A stretch of 19,407 bases of DNA. It comes from TMED109 sp015660425. GTDB lineage: Bacteria; Pseudomonadota; Alphaproteobacteria; TMED109. The notes under the pieces are model-generated. The model was not told where the DNA came from. It saw nothing but the letters and a program-made list of their open reading frames with translations, and searched no databases. Numbering within the stretch: the first letter of the stretch is position 1; the number at the start of each line of letters is the position of its first letter. The position numbers and the translations under genes were made by a program. Positions 7,726 to 16,375 of this stretch are shown here, one piece after another. Location of the stretch: NCBI GenBank assembly GCA_029936295.1, contig JAPYTH010000029.1:1-19407 (forward strand), read 5' to 3'.

Positions 7726-8565
7726 TTGTTAGTTGAAGCTAGTGAATTAATCAAGTCATATAAAAATAGGACATGGCAAAATAATATTATTATTTTGGAT
7801 GCATCGTGGTACTTGCCTAATCAAAATAGAAATGCATTTGCTGAATATAAAAATACACACATACCGCATGCACTTTATTTTGATATTGATAAAGTTTGTG
7901 ATATTGACTCAGATTTGCCACACACCGTACCAACTGAATCACAATTCAAAAATAATATGGAAGAACTAGGCATAAATAATAAAAGCCATATTATAATATA
8001 TTCTCGTGATGGAATAGGAACTTCACCTAGAGCCTGGTGGTTATGTAAATTATTTGGACATCAAAATGTGTCTATTTTGAATGGAGGATTAAAGGCTTGG
8101 CTAGAAATTTATGGGCCAGATAGTAAAAATATGCCTAAGGTAACAAAGAGTATATATAAAGCTAAACAAAACAAAGATTTATTAGCGACTCATAAAGCTA
8201 TAACAGATTCCTTAAATAGCAATGAGTATCAAATCGTAGATGCTAGATCCATTGGAAGATTTAAAGGTATAGAGGATGAACCAAGGCCAGGACTTAGAAA
8301 AGGACACATTCCTAATTCTATAAATATTCCATTTAATTTTTTTATTGATAAAAATGGTTACTTTTTAAAAAAAAATGAAATTATCAAGATACTTAAAAGT
8401 AATAAATTTAATTTTAATAAAACTACTATACCAACTTGCGGTTCTGGAGTTACAGCTTGCGTATTAGGATTTGCATTAGAGCTTATTGGAAAAAATAATT
8501 GGCAAGTTTATGATGGCTCTTGGAGTGAATGGGGGTCAATGGAAGAAAACTTAATAGAATTATAA
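7726..8565 (+). CDS. sseA: 3-mercaptopyruvate sulfurtransferase (two-domain rhodanese)
   Basis: The enzyme moves sulfur from 3-mercaptopyruvate to a thiol or cyanide acceptor through a cysteine persulfide. Two rhodanese domains are visible in 279 residues. The N-terminal one (about 22-130) has lost its catalytic cysteine, as is normal. The C-terminal one (about 155-275) keeps Cys238 in CGSGVTAC. The GSGV form of this loop marks mercaptopyruvate sulfurtransferases, whereas thiosulfate rhodaneses have CRKGV-type loops. The start is TTG, supported by AGGGA at 7712-7716 and by the N-terminal match LDASWYLP. Only 23 bp separate it from the ABC-2 permease, so it may be transcribed as the tail of that operon. 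Its stop directly abuts the stop of the convergent symporter. Confidence 0.88.
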   Translation: MLVEASELIKSYKNRTWQNNIIILDASWYLPNQNRNAFAEYKNTHIPHALYFDIDKVCDIDSDLPHTVPTESQFKNNMEELGINNKSHIIIYSRDGIGTSPRAWWLCKLFGHQNVSILNGGLKAWLEIYGPDSKNMPKVTKSIYKAKQNKDLLATHKAITDSLNSNEYQIVDARSIGRFKGIEDEPRPGLRKGHIPNSINIPFNFFIDKNGYFLKKNEIIKILKSNKFNFNKTTIPTCGSGVTACVLGFALELIGKNNWQVYDGSWSEWGSMEENLIEL

Positions 8566-9834
8566 TTATATACCGGCTTTAGGATCTTTAAATACAGAAG
8601 CATCAAAACTATTTTCGGACTTACTTACAATTACAGATACCATACTATCTCCCGTAATATTTACAGCTGTCCTCATCATATCAAGTAATCTATCAATACC
8701 AATTATTAATGCCACTCCTTCTACGGGGAGCCCAACCTGCGTTAATACCATAGTCAGCATAATTAACCCCACTCCAGGCACGCCGGCCGTTCCAATAGAG
8801 GCAAGGGTCGCCGTAAGAATAACAGCTAAATAATCTCCTATGGATAAATCAACAGCATAAACTGTTGCTATAAAAACGGTTGCTACGCCTTGCATAATAG
8901 CTGTTCCATCCATATTTATAGTAGCCCCTAAAGGAACAGTAAAAGATGCAATTGCTTTATCAACTCCCAATCTTTTTACGACTGTATTTAAGGTAACAGG
9001 AATAGTTGCATTAGATGAAGCTGTACTAAAAGCAAAAACTACTGCTGTACGCATTTTTTTTAAAAAAAGCATAGGAGAAACTTTTCCTACAAACTTTAAA
9101 AATACTGTATAAGTTACTAAAACATGAAGCAGCAGAGCGAAAGCAACAGTTATAAAATAAGAAGCTAAAGGCACAATCATTGATAAGCCTTGTGTAGAAA
9201 ATGTTTTTGCAATCAAAAAGAATACTCCCAAAGGGGCAAACTTCATAATAATTGTTACCATTGACATCATAATATCATTTAAACTTTGCAAACCTTTTTT
9301 AAAGGCTTCGGCATTCTTTCCAGTTATTATAATTGCAATCCCTAAAATAATTGCAAATAAAATTATTTGCAGCATTTCTCCTTCAGCCATAGCCAGTATT
9401 GGATTTGAAGGAATTATAGAACTGATGACAGATGATAATGATGGTGCCTCTTTAGCTGCAAAAGTAACTGACTCTTTTATCTCAAAACCTTGACCTGGAT
9501 TAATAATTATTGAAAGTAATAAAGCTAATGATATAGCTATTGCGGTCGTTATTAGATATATAAAAATTGCTTTTATTCCAATTCTACCCATCAAAGCTAA
9601 ATCACCTAAAGAAGTAATGCCTATGGTAATTGAGCAAAATACTAGAGGAACAACTAACATTTTTAAACTATTTACAAAAAGTTTTCCAATAACATCAAAA
9701 AGTCCATTAGATAAATATTGGTTTATTATACTATGATAAATATCTATATTGTTTAATATGATACCTAAGATAGCTCCAGTGAGCATTGAAAATAACATTT
9801 TTTGGGTGAAACTTAAATTTTTATACCAAGACAT
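8566..9834 (-). CDS. Dicarboxylate/amino-acid:cation symporter (SDF/DAACS family)
   Basis: This is a secondary transporter for C4-dicarboxylates or acidic amino acids driven by Na+ or H+. The 422 residues show the family's hydrophobic helices and the diagnostic blocks: the hairpin 1 serine-rich segment TASSNATIPVTLNT, the cation site NMDGTAI, the hairpin 2 ASIGTAGVPGVG and the helix 8 DRLLDMMRTAVNITGDS. In helix 8 the Asp and Arg that bind the substrate in GltPh are kept, arguing for an acidic substrate. I cannot tell glutamate/aspartate (GltP) from succinate/malate (DctA). It is divergent from metC across a purely AT-rich 60-bp spacer. Confidence 0.92.
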   Translation of the reverse strand: MSWYKNLSFTQKMLFSMLTGAILGIILNNIDIYHSIINQYLSNGLFDVIGKLFVNSLKMLVVPLVFCSITIGITSLGDLALMGRIGIKAIFIYLITTAIAISLALLLSIIINPGQGFEIKESVTFAAKEAPSLSSVISSIIPSNPILAMAEGEMLQIILFAIILGIAIIITGKNAEAFKKGLQSLNDIMMSMVTIIMKFAPLGVFFLIAKTFSTQGLSMIVPLASYFITVAFALLLHVLVTYTVFLKFVGKVSPMLFLKKMRTAVVFAFSTASSNATIPVTLNTVVKRLGVDKAIASFTVPLGATINMDGTAIMQGVATVFIATVYAVDLSIGDYLAVILTATLASIGTAGVPGVGLIMLTMVLTQVGLPVEGVALIIGIDRLLDMMRTAVNITGDSMVSVIVSKSENSFDASVFKDPKAGI

Positions 9835-9894
9835 AATTAAACCAATTAAAATAATAAATAAAAAATATTATAAAATAAAATAAAGAAAAAATAT

Positions 9895-11076
9895 ATGAAT
9901 AATAAAAAATATAAAAAAGATACAAAAATAATTTTATCTGGAAAAAACAAAACATCTAAAAATAATTTTGTAAATAGCCCTATTTATAAAGGCTCAACTG
10001 TTTTATTTAAAACAGTTGAAGAGATGAATAGAAGTATGAAAATTAAAAATTCACAAATCTTAGCCTATGGAAGATATGGAAGCCCAAGTACATTTGAATT
10101 TGAAAGAGCAATTGCAGAAATTGATGAAGGACATTCCTCAGTTGCAACATCGTCAGGAACAGCTGCAATTGTTGCATCTTTATTAGCAGTTTTAAGGACA
10201 GGAGATCATATATTAATGACAGATAGTGCCTATGGTGTATCTAGGAATCTTGCAAAAGGCTTACTTAGTAATATGGGTATTACTACAACATTCTATAAAC
10301 CAGATATAGGAAAAGAAATTATTGGATTAATTAAAAAAAATACTAGAGTTATATTTATTGAATCTCCCGGATCACTAACTTTTGAAATTCAAGATATTCC
10401 AATGCTGGTAGAGGTAGCAAAAAAGAACAACCTTATAACCATGATGGATAATACGTGGGCAACCTCTCTATTTTATAAACCATTATGTAATGGTATAGAC
10501 ATTTCAATTCAGTCGGCTACAAAGTATATAGTAGGTCATTCCGATGCAATGCTTGGCATAATAACTACTAATAAAAAATATACAAAATCTATCAGAGAAT
10601 CAGCTCATAATATGGGGTCTTGTCCAGGGCCAGAAGATATATATCTGGGAATAAGAGGTCTAAAAACATTAAGTATAAGATTACAAAAGCACCAAGAAAA
10701 TGCATTTAAAGTTATAGAATGGCTAAAAACTCGGCAAGAAGTCGATAAAATTTTGTATCCTGCACTACCCGATAACGCTGGCCACAAAATATGGAAAAGA
10801 GATTTTTTAGGGGCTACTGGCTTATTTAGCTTAACTCTTAAAGGAACTAAAAAATCTTTAATTAATAAAATGCTTAATAAATTAAAATTATTTAATATAG
10901 GATATAGTTGGGGAGGGTATGAAAGTTTAATTTTACCAATTGAACCTGAAAAATTAAGAGATACATATGAATGGAAAAATGATGGAGGAACCTTAAGAAT
11001 CCATGTTGGATTGGAAGACCCAGATGACTTAATTAATGATTTAAAAGAAAATATAAATATTTTAAGAGGAATATAA
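9895..11076 (+). CDS. metC: Cystathionine beta-lyase (Cys/Met metabolism PLP enzyme)
   Basis: The enzyme cleaves cystathionine to homocysteine, pyruvate and ammonia in methionine synthesis. The 393 residues include the PLP lysine Lys210 in SATKYIVGHSD, Asp185 in MMDNTWAT that pairs with the pyridine nitrogen, and the YGRYGSPS loop contributed to the neighbouring active site. The SPIYKGSTVLF N-terminal block and overall pattern fit MetC better than gamma-synthases. A methionine gamma-lyase or related C-S lyase activity cannot be excluded. Ribosome site is weak (AAAGAAAA). The stop overlaps the next ATG by one base (TAATG). Confidence 0.88.
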   Translation: MNNKKYKKDTKIILSGKNKTSKNNFVNSPIYKGSTVLFKTVEEMNRSMKIKNSQILAYGRYGSPSTFEFERAIAEIDEGHSSVATSSGTAAIVASLLAVLRTGDHILMTDSAYGVSRNLAKGLLSNMGITTTFYKPDIGKEIIGLIKKNTRVIFIESPGSLTFEIQDIPMLVEVAKKNNLITMMDNTWATSLFYKPLCNGIDISIQSATKYIVGHSDAMLGIITTNKKYTKSIRESAHNMGSCPGPEDIYLGIRGLKTLSIRLQKHQENAFKVIEWLKTRQEVDKILYPALPDNAGHKIWKRDFLGATGLFSLTLKGTKKSLINKMLNKLKLFNIGYSWGGYESLILPIEPEKLRDTYEWKNDGGTLRIHVGLEDPDDLINDLKENINILRGI

Positions 11077-11531
11077 TGAAAACATTAATATTAGTATTTG
11101 CATATTTTCTTTTATGCTTAAACCCTCTACAAGCAAAAAATATTCAATTTAAAAAAGATGTTATTACTATTAAAACTGAATCGGCACAATATGACTTTAA
11201 TGTAGAAATTGCTACTTCTTCTGAGGAAAGGAGTAGAGGATTAATGCATAGAAATAACATCAAACAAAATGAGGGAATGCTCTTTATTTATCCTAAAAAC
11301 CAGATCATTAAAATGTGGATGAAAAACACTTTAATTCCTCTTGATATGTTATTTATAAAAGATAATGGCAAGATTGAAAAAATTTTAAAAATGACAACCC
11401 CAAAAGATTTGACACCTTTAGGACCAGAAGTAAAATTAAAAGCAGTACTAGAAATAAGAGGAGGTCTAACTACTTATCTAAATATTAAGAATGGTGATTA
11501 TGTAATACATAAAATTCTGGATGGAAAATAA
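11076..11531 (+). CDS. Exported DUF192 family protein
   Basis: This 151-residue protein has a clear signal peptide ending at A20 (LQA) followed by a DUF192 domain. Recognisable signatures are SSEERSRGLMHRNN, the GMLFIYPKNQIIKMWMKNTLIPLDMLFI core and a C-terminal AVLEIRGG. The function of DUF192 is not established. It is coupled to metC by an overlapping TAATG and is followed without a spacer by the ModE-like gene, so the three probably share a transcript. Confidence 0.88.
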   Translation: MKTLILVFAYFLLCLNPLQAKNIQFKKDVITIKTESAQYDFNVEIATSSEERSRGLMHRNNIKQNEGMLFIYPKNQIIKMWMKNTLIPLDMLFIKDNGKIEKILKMTTPKDLTPLGPEVKLKAVLEIRGGLTTYLNIKNGDYVIHKILDGK

Positions 11532-11888
11532 ATGAAATATAATATTAAAAATAATGAAGAAATATCTTTAAGAATTAATTTGGGAACTAGACCTGTATTT
11601 GGTCATGGTAAAGCAAAGCTTTTAGATGCTATATCTCTTCATGGATCTATATCCGCAGCCGCCAGAAATATTGGAATGTCATATAGAAGAGCATGGTTAC
11701 TAACGGATGCAATGAATCAAGATTTTCTATTACCATTGGTTATATCTTCACTTGGTGGTAAAGGAGGTGGGGGCGCTAAACTAACTGATGAAGGAATAAA
11801 AGTTTTAAAACTATTTAGAAATATGGAAAATAAAGCACAAAGATCTTTAGTTAATGAAAAGATTATATTTTCAAAATTAATTAATTAA
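11532..11888 (+). CDS. modE: ModE-like winged-helix regulator lacking the molybdate-binding domain
   Basis: This 118-residue DNA-binding protein matches the N-terminal LysR-type winged-helix of ModE: LGTRPVFGHGKAKLLDAISLHGSISAAARNIGMSYRRAWLLTDAMN (helix-turn-helix about 36-62) and the GGKGGGGAKLTDEG wing. E. coli ModE is about 260 residues and has two Mop/TOBE-like domains that bind molybdate; these are wholly absent, since the stop at 11886 comes soon after the wing. It lies directly upstream of modABC, whose promoter carries a ModE-type operator. HTH-only ModE proteins are known in other bacteria, but how they sense molybdate is not clear. The ATG directly follows the DUF192 stop. Confidence 0.88.
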   Translation: MKYNIKNNEEISLRINLGTRPVFGHGKAKLLDAISLHGSISAAARNIGMSYRRAWLLTDAMNQDFLLPLVISSLGGKGGGGAKLTDEGIKVLKLFRNMENKAQRSLVNEKIIFSKLIN

Positions 11889-11909
11889 TTATAAATTAAA
11901 TAGTATTTA

Positions 11910-11940
11910 TTGACAAGCGTTATATATGGCGCTATATAAC
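11910..11940 (+). promoter_or_regulatory. modABC promoter with ModE operator
   Basis: A perfect -35 TTGACA (11910-11915) and a TATATA -10 (11933-11938) are 17 bp apart. Inside this promoter is CGTTATAT (11918-11925), seven bases, then TATATAAC (11933-11940): an inverted repeat whose halves match the E. coli ModE site (CGTTATAT and TACATAACG around a spacer). The operator covers the spacer and the whole -10, so bound protein would exclude RNA polymerase. Expected logic is repression when molybdate is plentiful. Confidence 0.82.
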
Positions 11941-11953
11941 CTTTGAACGTTAA

Positions 11954-11979
11954 TATACTTAGAAAATTTATAAAGTATA
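11954..11979 (+). repeat. Inverted repeat in the modA 5' untranslated region
   Basis: TATACTT (11954-11960) and AAGTATA (11973-11979) form a 7-bp A-U rich stem around a 12-nt loop, 15 bp before the modA ATG. It is weak as RNA structure and may be incidental in this AT-rich DNA. Confidence 0.3.
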
Positions 11980-11994
11980 CTATAAGTAAAAACT

Positions 11995-12816
11995 ATGAAT
12001 AAACTTTTAATGCATAAAAAACTTATACCTTTAGTATATACATTATTCTTTCTGCTGCTAAAAATTTCACCAATAGCAGCAGAAAGCAATAATGCTAAAT
12101 TATTAATATACAATGCTGCAAGTACTGCTGATATTATAAAAGAAATTGCTAAAGAATGGAAAAATTTAAATTCAGTTACAATAAATGCTTCTTCAGCTAG
12201 CTCCAGTTCTCTAGCCAAGCAAATAATAAATGGTGCTCCAGCTAATATTTACATTTCAGCTAGTCAGTTATGGATAGAAGAATTAAAAAAAACAAAATTA
12301 ATTGTACCAGAAACCATAAAACCTATTTTTGAAAATAAATTAGTTCTTATAGCTCCAATAAATAGCTCTATTAATAACATTGGAATAATAAATAATAAAA
12401 CAATGTTAGAAAATATATTTAATGAAAATCTAACTAATGCTAGAATAAGTATTGCAGATCCGACGCATGTTCCCGCAGGTATTTATACAAAACAGGCTTT
12501 GATGAGTTTAGGGATATGGAAAAATTTAAACACAAAAAATATGGCTTGGGGCAGCGATGTTAGAAGAACTCTTAAATTTGTAGCATTAGGAAATAGCCCT
12601 CTGGGAATAGTCTATTATACAGATGCAATAGCTGAAAAAAATGTAAAAATTATAGGAAGTTTTTCTGTAGATTTACATTCTCCAATCCAATACTGGGTTG
12701 CTAGCATAAAGAATCATACTTCAAAAGAAACTAAGGAATTTTTATCATTTTTAGAGAGTAATTATTCAAAAAGTATTTATAAAAAACATGGTTTTATAAC
12801 TATAGAAAGTAAATAA
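11995..12816 (+). CDS. modA: Molybdate ABC transporter periplasmic binding protein
   Basis: ModA captures molybdate or tungstate in the periplasm and passes it to ModBC. The 273-residue product has a signal peptide ending near A29 (PIAA). The oxyanion-binding elements are in place: the first-strand AASTADI serine, SASSSSLAKQI, the DPTHVPAGIYTKQAL loop and the tyrosine in GIVYYTDA, corresponding to the residues that coordinate molybdate in E. coli ModA. No convincing ribosome site precedes the ATG; a second in-frame ATG at 12010 would shorten the n-region of the signal peptide by five residues. Regulation is likely by the ModE box upstream. Confidence 0.92.
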   Translation: MNKLLMHKKLIPLVYTLFFLLLKISPIAAESNNAKLLIYNAASTADIIKEIAKEWKNLNSVTINASSASSSSLAKQIINGAPANIYISASQLWIEELKKTKLIVPETIKPIFENKLVLIAPINSSINNIGIINNKTMLENIFNENLTNARISIADPTHVPAGIYTKQALMSLGIWKNLNTKNMAWGSDVRRTLKFVALGNSPLGIVYYTDAIAEKNVKIIGSFSVDLHSPIQYWVASIKNHTSKETKEFLSFLESNYSKSIYKKHGFITIESK

Positions 12817-12817
12817 A

Positions 12818-13513
12818 ATGCTTAGCTCTCTTGAATTAGAAGCTTTAAAATTATCTGCTTTTATTGCTATAATTGCGGTTTCAGCTTCTCTAATACCAGG
12901 TATAGCTGTAGCTTGGGTAATATCTAAAAAAAATGGATTACTTGCATCAATATTAAATATGGTAGTTTATTTACCTTTAGTACTTCCTCCTGTAGTAATA
13001 GGCTATGTACTTTTACTCTTATTTAGTCATAACGGTTTAATAGGAAGATTTTTATACGAAAATTTTAATCTATCTGTAAATTTTTCATGGAAAGGTGCAG
13101 CTATAGCTGCAGCTGTAGTATCTTTTCCATTATTAGTTAGATCAATAAAATTAGGCTTTGATACATTTGACAGTAAAATTGAAGAAGCAGCTTATATGAA
13201 TGGAGCAAGTAAAATAGATTGTTTTGTTTCTATAACTATTCCACAAGTATTACCCTCAATAATTACAGGTTTTACTCTAGCATTTGCACGATGTTTGGCA
13301 GAGTTTGGTGCTACTATAACTTTCGTATCCAATATTCCAGGTGAAACTCAAACTTTACCATTAGCTTTATATACAGCAACTCAGATACCTGGGACAGAGA
13401 ATGCAGCCCTTAGATTAGTGATTATTTCTATTACCTTAGCCTTTATCTCTGTAGCTATTGCAGAAATTCTTGCTAAAAAAACTAAAAAACGCATTATGGG
13501 AAATAATAATTAA
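12818..13513 (+). CDS. modB: Molybdate ABC transporter permease
   Basis: ModB is the membrane channel of the molybdate importer. The 231 residues contain about five membrane helices, the VYLPLVLPPVVIGY block conserved in ModB, and the coupling loop EEAAYMNGASKIDCFVSITIPQ, which is a clear EAA motif. The segment FARCLAEFGATITFVSNIPGETQTLPLALY is diagnostic for molybdate rather than sulfate permeases. It begins one base after the modA stop and its stop shares one base with the modC start. Confidence 0.94.
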   Translation: MLSSLELEALKLSAFIAIIAVSASLIPGIAVAWVISKKNGLLASILNMVVYLPLVLPPVVIGYVLLLLFSHNGLIGRFLYENFNLSVNFSWKGAAIAAAVVSFPLLVRSIKLGFDTFDSKIEEAAYMNGASKIDCFVSITIPQVLPSIITGFTLAFARCLAEFGATITFVSNIPGETQTLPLALYTATQIPGTENAALRLVIISITLAFISVAIAEILAKKTKKRIMGNNN

Positions 13514-14595
13514 TGTATAATAATCATATTAAATTTGAACTAAGCCTAGGAAACTTTAAATCTAATATAAATTTTAATTTATCTAATGATAAAATTATTG
13601 CTATTACCGGGTTATCAGGCAGTGGAAAATCAATAATAGCAAAAGTAATATGTGGGTTAATAAAACCTAATCATGGCCTTATTAAGTTAAATGACAAAAT
13701 ATTGTATTGTTCTGATAGTAAAATAAATCTTGCTCCTAATGTAAGAAAAATTGGTATGGTTTTTCAAGAACCTAGACTTTTTTCACATATGACAGTTAAA
13801 AATAATTTATTATATGGACAAAGACGAAATGCTGAATTGAATCATACAAAACTTATAAAGATAGTAGAAATTTTAGGTATTAAAAATATATTAGACAGAA
13901 AAACTTATAATTTATCTGGAGGAGAAGCCCAAAGAGTTTCTATTGGTAGAGCATTACTTTCTGAACCTAAAATTTTAATATTAGATGAACCTTTAACTGG
14001 ATTAGATACGCCAAGACAAAATAAAATACTCTCTATTATTAAAGATATTAATAAAAAATTAAAAATACCTATATTATTTATAAGCCATTCAATTGATGAA
14101 ATACTTTTTATAGCAGAAAAAATAATTATAATTGAGAAAGGTAAAGTAGTTGTTCAAGGGCCAATAGATGAAATTATTTCATATAAAAAACTATCTTATT
14201 TTAATAAAGGAAACCAAAAAAGTTCATTAATCAAAGGAAGAATTATAGAGCATGATATAAAAAATTTTTCTTCTACTCTAGATATTAATGGAACATTAAT
14301 TACTACAAAAAAGATTAGTGATAAAGTTGGTTCAAATCGTATTTTAAAATTATTTAGCAAAGATATATCCATAGCTACCGAAATACCTAAGAATATTTCT
14401 ATAAATAATATTCTGGAAACTAAAGTTAATAACATAAAAATACATAAGCAAAAAGGAAGTGTAGACATAACATTAGTTATAGGAAAACAAGAGATTATTT
14501 CAGAGATAACCTTCAGGTCTTACAAAAAGCTAAAATTAAAAAAAGGATTAAAAGTCTATGCTTTAATTAAAGCCATTTCTATAGTAGGAAAATAA
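13513..14595 (+). CDS. modC: Molybdate ABC transporter ATP-binding protein with TOBE/Mop domain
   Basis: ModC hydrolyses ATP to drive molybdate import. The 360 residues contain Walker A GLSGSGKS (33-40), Q-loop Gln85 in FQEPRLF, signature LSGGE (134-138), Walker B ILILDEP (154-160) and His192. A C-terminal extension (about 290-355) has the strand pattern of a TOBE/Mop domain that can bind molybdate and inhibit transport. This is the only molybdate-sensing type domain in the locus, because the ModE here lacks one. The ATG overlaps the modB stop by one base. Confidence 0.93.
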   Translation: MYNNHIKFELSLGNFKSNINFNLSNDKIIAITGLSGSGKSIIAKVICGLIKPNHGLIKLNDKILYCSDSKINLAPNVRKIGMVFQEPRLFSHMTVKNNLLYGQRRNAELNHTKLIKIVEILGIKNILDRKTYNLSGGEAQRVSIGRALLSEPKILILDEPLTGLDTPRQNKILSIIKDINKKLKIPILFISHSIDEILFIAEKIIIIEKGKVVVQGPIDEIISYKKLSYFNKGNQKSSLIKGRIIEHDIKNFSSTLDINGTLITTKKISDKVGSNRILKLFSKDISIATEIPKNISINNILETKVNNIKIHKQKGSVDITLVIGKQEIISEITFRSYKKLKLKKGLKVYALIKAISIVGK

Positions 14596-14637
14596 TATTT
14601 TTTATAGTATAATAAGCGTTTATTAATTGGATATACT

Positions 14638-16290
14638 ATGACAAAAAATTCCTATGGTGGAAAAATATTAGCAAATTGCATTAAAAATTTAGGTGTAAAG
14701 ACAATTTTTACTGTGCCTGGAGAGAGTTTTTTACCTGCTCTAAATGGGTTATATGATTATAAAGATAGTATAAAAATTATTACTTGTCGTCATGAATCTG
14801 GTGCTGCAAACATGGCTGAAGCATGGGGGAAATTAACAGGTTTTCCAGGTATCGCTTTTGTAACTAGAGGACCTGGGGCTTGTCATGCTAGTATTGGCAT
14901 ACATACTGCAATGCAAGACTCAAGTCCTATGATAGTTTTTATAGGACAAATTCATTCTAAACATAAGGGCAGAGAAGCTTTTCAAGAAGTTGATTATTTT
15001 AAAATGTTTGGACCTCCCTTTAGTAAAGGTGTATTTGAAATTACACGCGCAAAAAACATTACTAGCATTGTCCAAAAAGCTTTTTATATAGCTACTGATG
15101 GTAGACCTGGTCCTGTTATAATATCACTTCCTGAGGACATGCTAGATCAATTTGCGGATTATAAAAATATTAAGCCATTAAAAAAAACAATAAACAAAAT
15201 ATCAGAAACGGCTATCAAACAAATATTGAAACATATAGAAAATGCTAAAAAACCTCTTATAATTATTGGTGGTGGAGATTGGGATAAAAATGGAGCTAAG
15301 GATTTAGAGTATTTCGCTAAAAAAAATAAAATACCCTATGTAGTATCTTTTAGAAGACAATCCTTAGTAAACAATAATAGCAATTGCTATATAGGAGATT
15401 TATCAACGAGCGTTGACCCAAACCTTATCAAGGCTGTTAAAGAATCAGATTTATTATTAGTAGTAGGTGCAAGGTTAGGTGAAATGACAACTAGTGGCTA
15501 CACTACTATTAAGGTCACCCAAAAAAATAAAATTATACATATATATCCAGACAAAAAAGAACTTGGGAAAGTGTTTTCCCCAATCTTAGGTATTACGGTA
15601 AAAAGTAGTGTTTTTTCTAATTCCATTAAAAACAAAATAATAAATAATATTTCATGGAATGAATGGAGAGAAGCTTGTAGAGAGAATTATGTAAAATATT
15701 CTTCTCCTCCTAAGTATTTATCGGAACCCGATATGGGCAAAATAATGTTAACTCTCAGAAAAAAAATGCCTAATAATACAATTATTACGATAGACGCAGG
15801 TAATTTTAGTGGCTGGCCACAAAGATTCTGGAAATACACTCTAGCTAAAACACAATTAGCTCCTACTAGTGGTGCCATGGGGTATTCAATACCAGCCGCC
15901 GTATCTGCAAAAATAGCAAAAAAAAATAGTCCTGTAATAGCATTCTGTGGCGACGGCGGATTTATGATGAGCAGTCAAGAACTTGCTACATGCCACCAAT
16001 ATAATATAAAACCAATTATAATAGTAATTAATAATAGAATGCTTGGTACAATTAGAATGCACCAAGAAAAGCATTATCCTAATAGGCCTATTTCTACAGA
16101 TTTAATTAATCCAGATTTTAAATTTTTATGTAAGGGTTATCATGCTCATTATGAAAATATTAAGCACTCCAAAAGTTTTGCTAAAGCACTAGAACGCTGT
16201 TTAAAATCTAATAAAGCATCAGTAATTGAAATAGAAATAGACCCAAAACAAATAACTACTAGACAAAGAATGGAAAACATAAACAATTAA
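14638..16290 (+). CDS. Thiamine-diphosphate-dependent enzyme, acetolactate synthase superfamily
   Basis: The 550-residue protein has all three domains of the family: N-terminal PYR domain (about 5-170) with the catalytic Glu53 in RHESGAA, a central domain (about 195-325) with LLLVVGARLGE, and a C-terminal PP domain with the ThDP/Mg motif from GDGGF (438-442) to NN (465-466). Keeping Glu53 argues against glyoxylate carboligase, which has Val there. It is probably not the housekeeping acetolactate synthase: no regulatory subunit gene follows, and the SDR and aldolase neighbours suggest a catabolic use. The substrate cannot be assigned; decarboxylation or ligation of a 2-oxo acid is expected. 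A TATAAT at 14608-14613 could be a -10 but lacks a convincing -35. Confidence 0.85.
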   Translation: MTKNSYGGKILANCIKNLGVKTIFTVPGESFLPALNGLYDYKDSIKIITCRHESGAANMAEAWGKLTGFPGIAFVTRGPGACHASIGIHTAMQDSSPMIVFIGQIHSKHKGREAFQEVDYFKMFGPPFSKGVFEITRAKNITSIVQKAFYIATDGRPGPVIISLPEDMLDQFADYKNIKPLKKTINKISETAIKQILKHIENAKKPLIIIGGGDWDKNGAKDLEYFAKKNKIPYVVSFRRQSLVNNNSNCYIGDLSTSVDPNLIKAVKESDLLLVVGARLGEMTTSGYTTIKVTQKNKIIHIYPDKKELGKVFSPILGITVKSSVFSNSIKNKIINNISWNEWREACRENYVKYSSPPKYLSEPDMGKIMLTLRKKMPNNTIITIDAGNFSGWPQRFWKYTLAKTQLAPTSGAMGYSIPAAVSAKIAKKNSPVIAFCGDGGFMMSSQELATCHQYNIKPIIIVINNRMLGTIRMHQEKHYPNRPISTDLINPDFKFLCKGYHAHYENIKHSKSFAKALERCLKSNKASVIEIEIDPKQITTRQRMENINN

Positions 16291-16375
16291 TAATGTAACA
16301 AGCACCAAGTGGATCAAAAATTTAAAAATAAACCGTTTAATTATAAATAAAATTACGTTTAATGTAGTTTAAATA

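Noticed and set aside
11941..11994. Molybdenum-cofactor riboswitch upstream of modA
   Set aside because: The leader is only about 50 nt and almost entirely A/T, too short and simple for that RNA. The ModE operator explains regulation.
14638..16290. Glyoxylate carboligase assignment for the ThDP enzyme
   Set aside because: The catalytic glutamate (Glu53) is present, while glyoxylate carboligase has valine at that position.
16330..16365. Repeated CGTTTAAT motif upstream of the SDR gene
   Set aside because: Two 8-base AT-rich matches are expected by chance here. They show no symmetry and no relation to a promoter.
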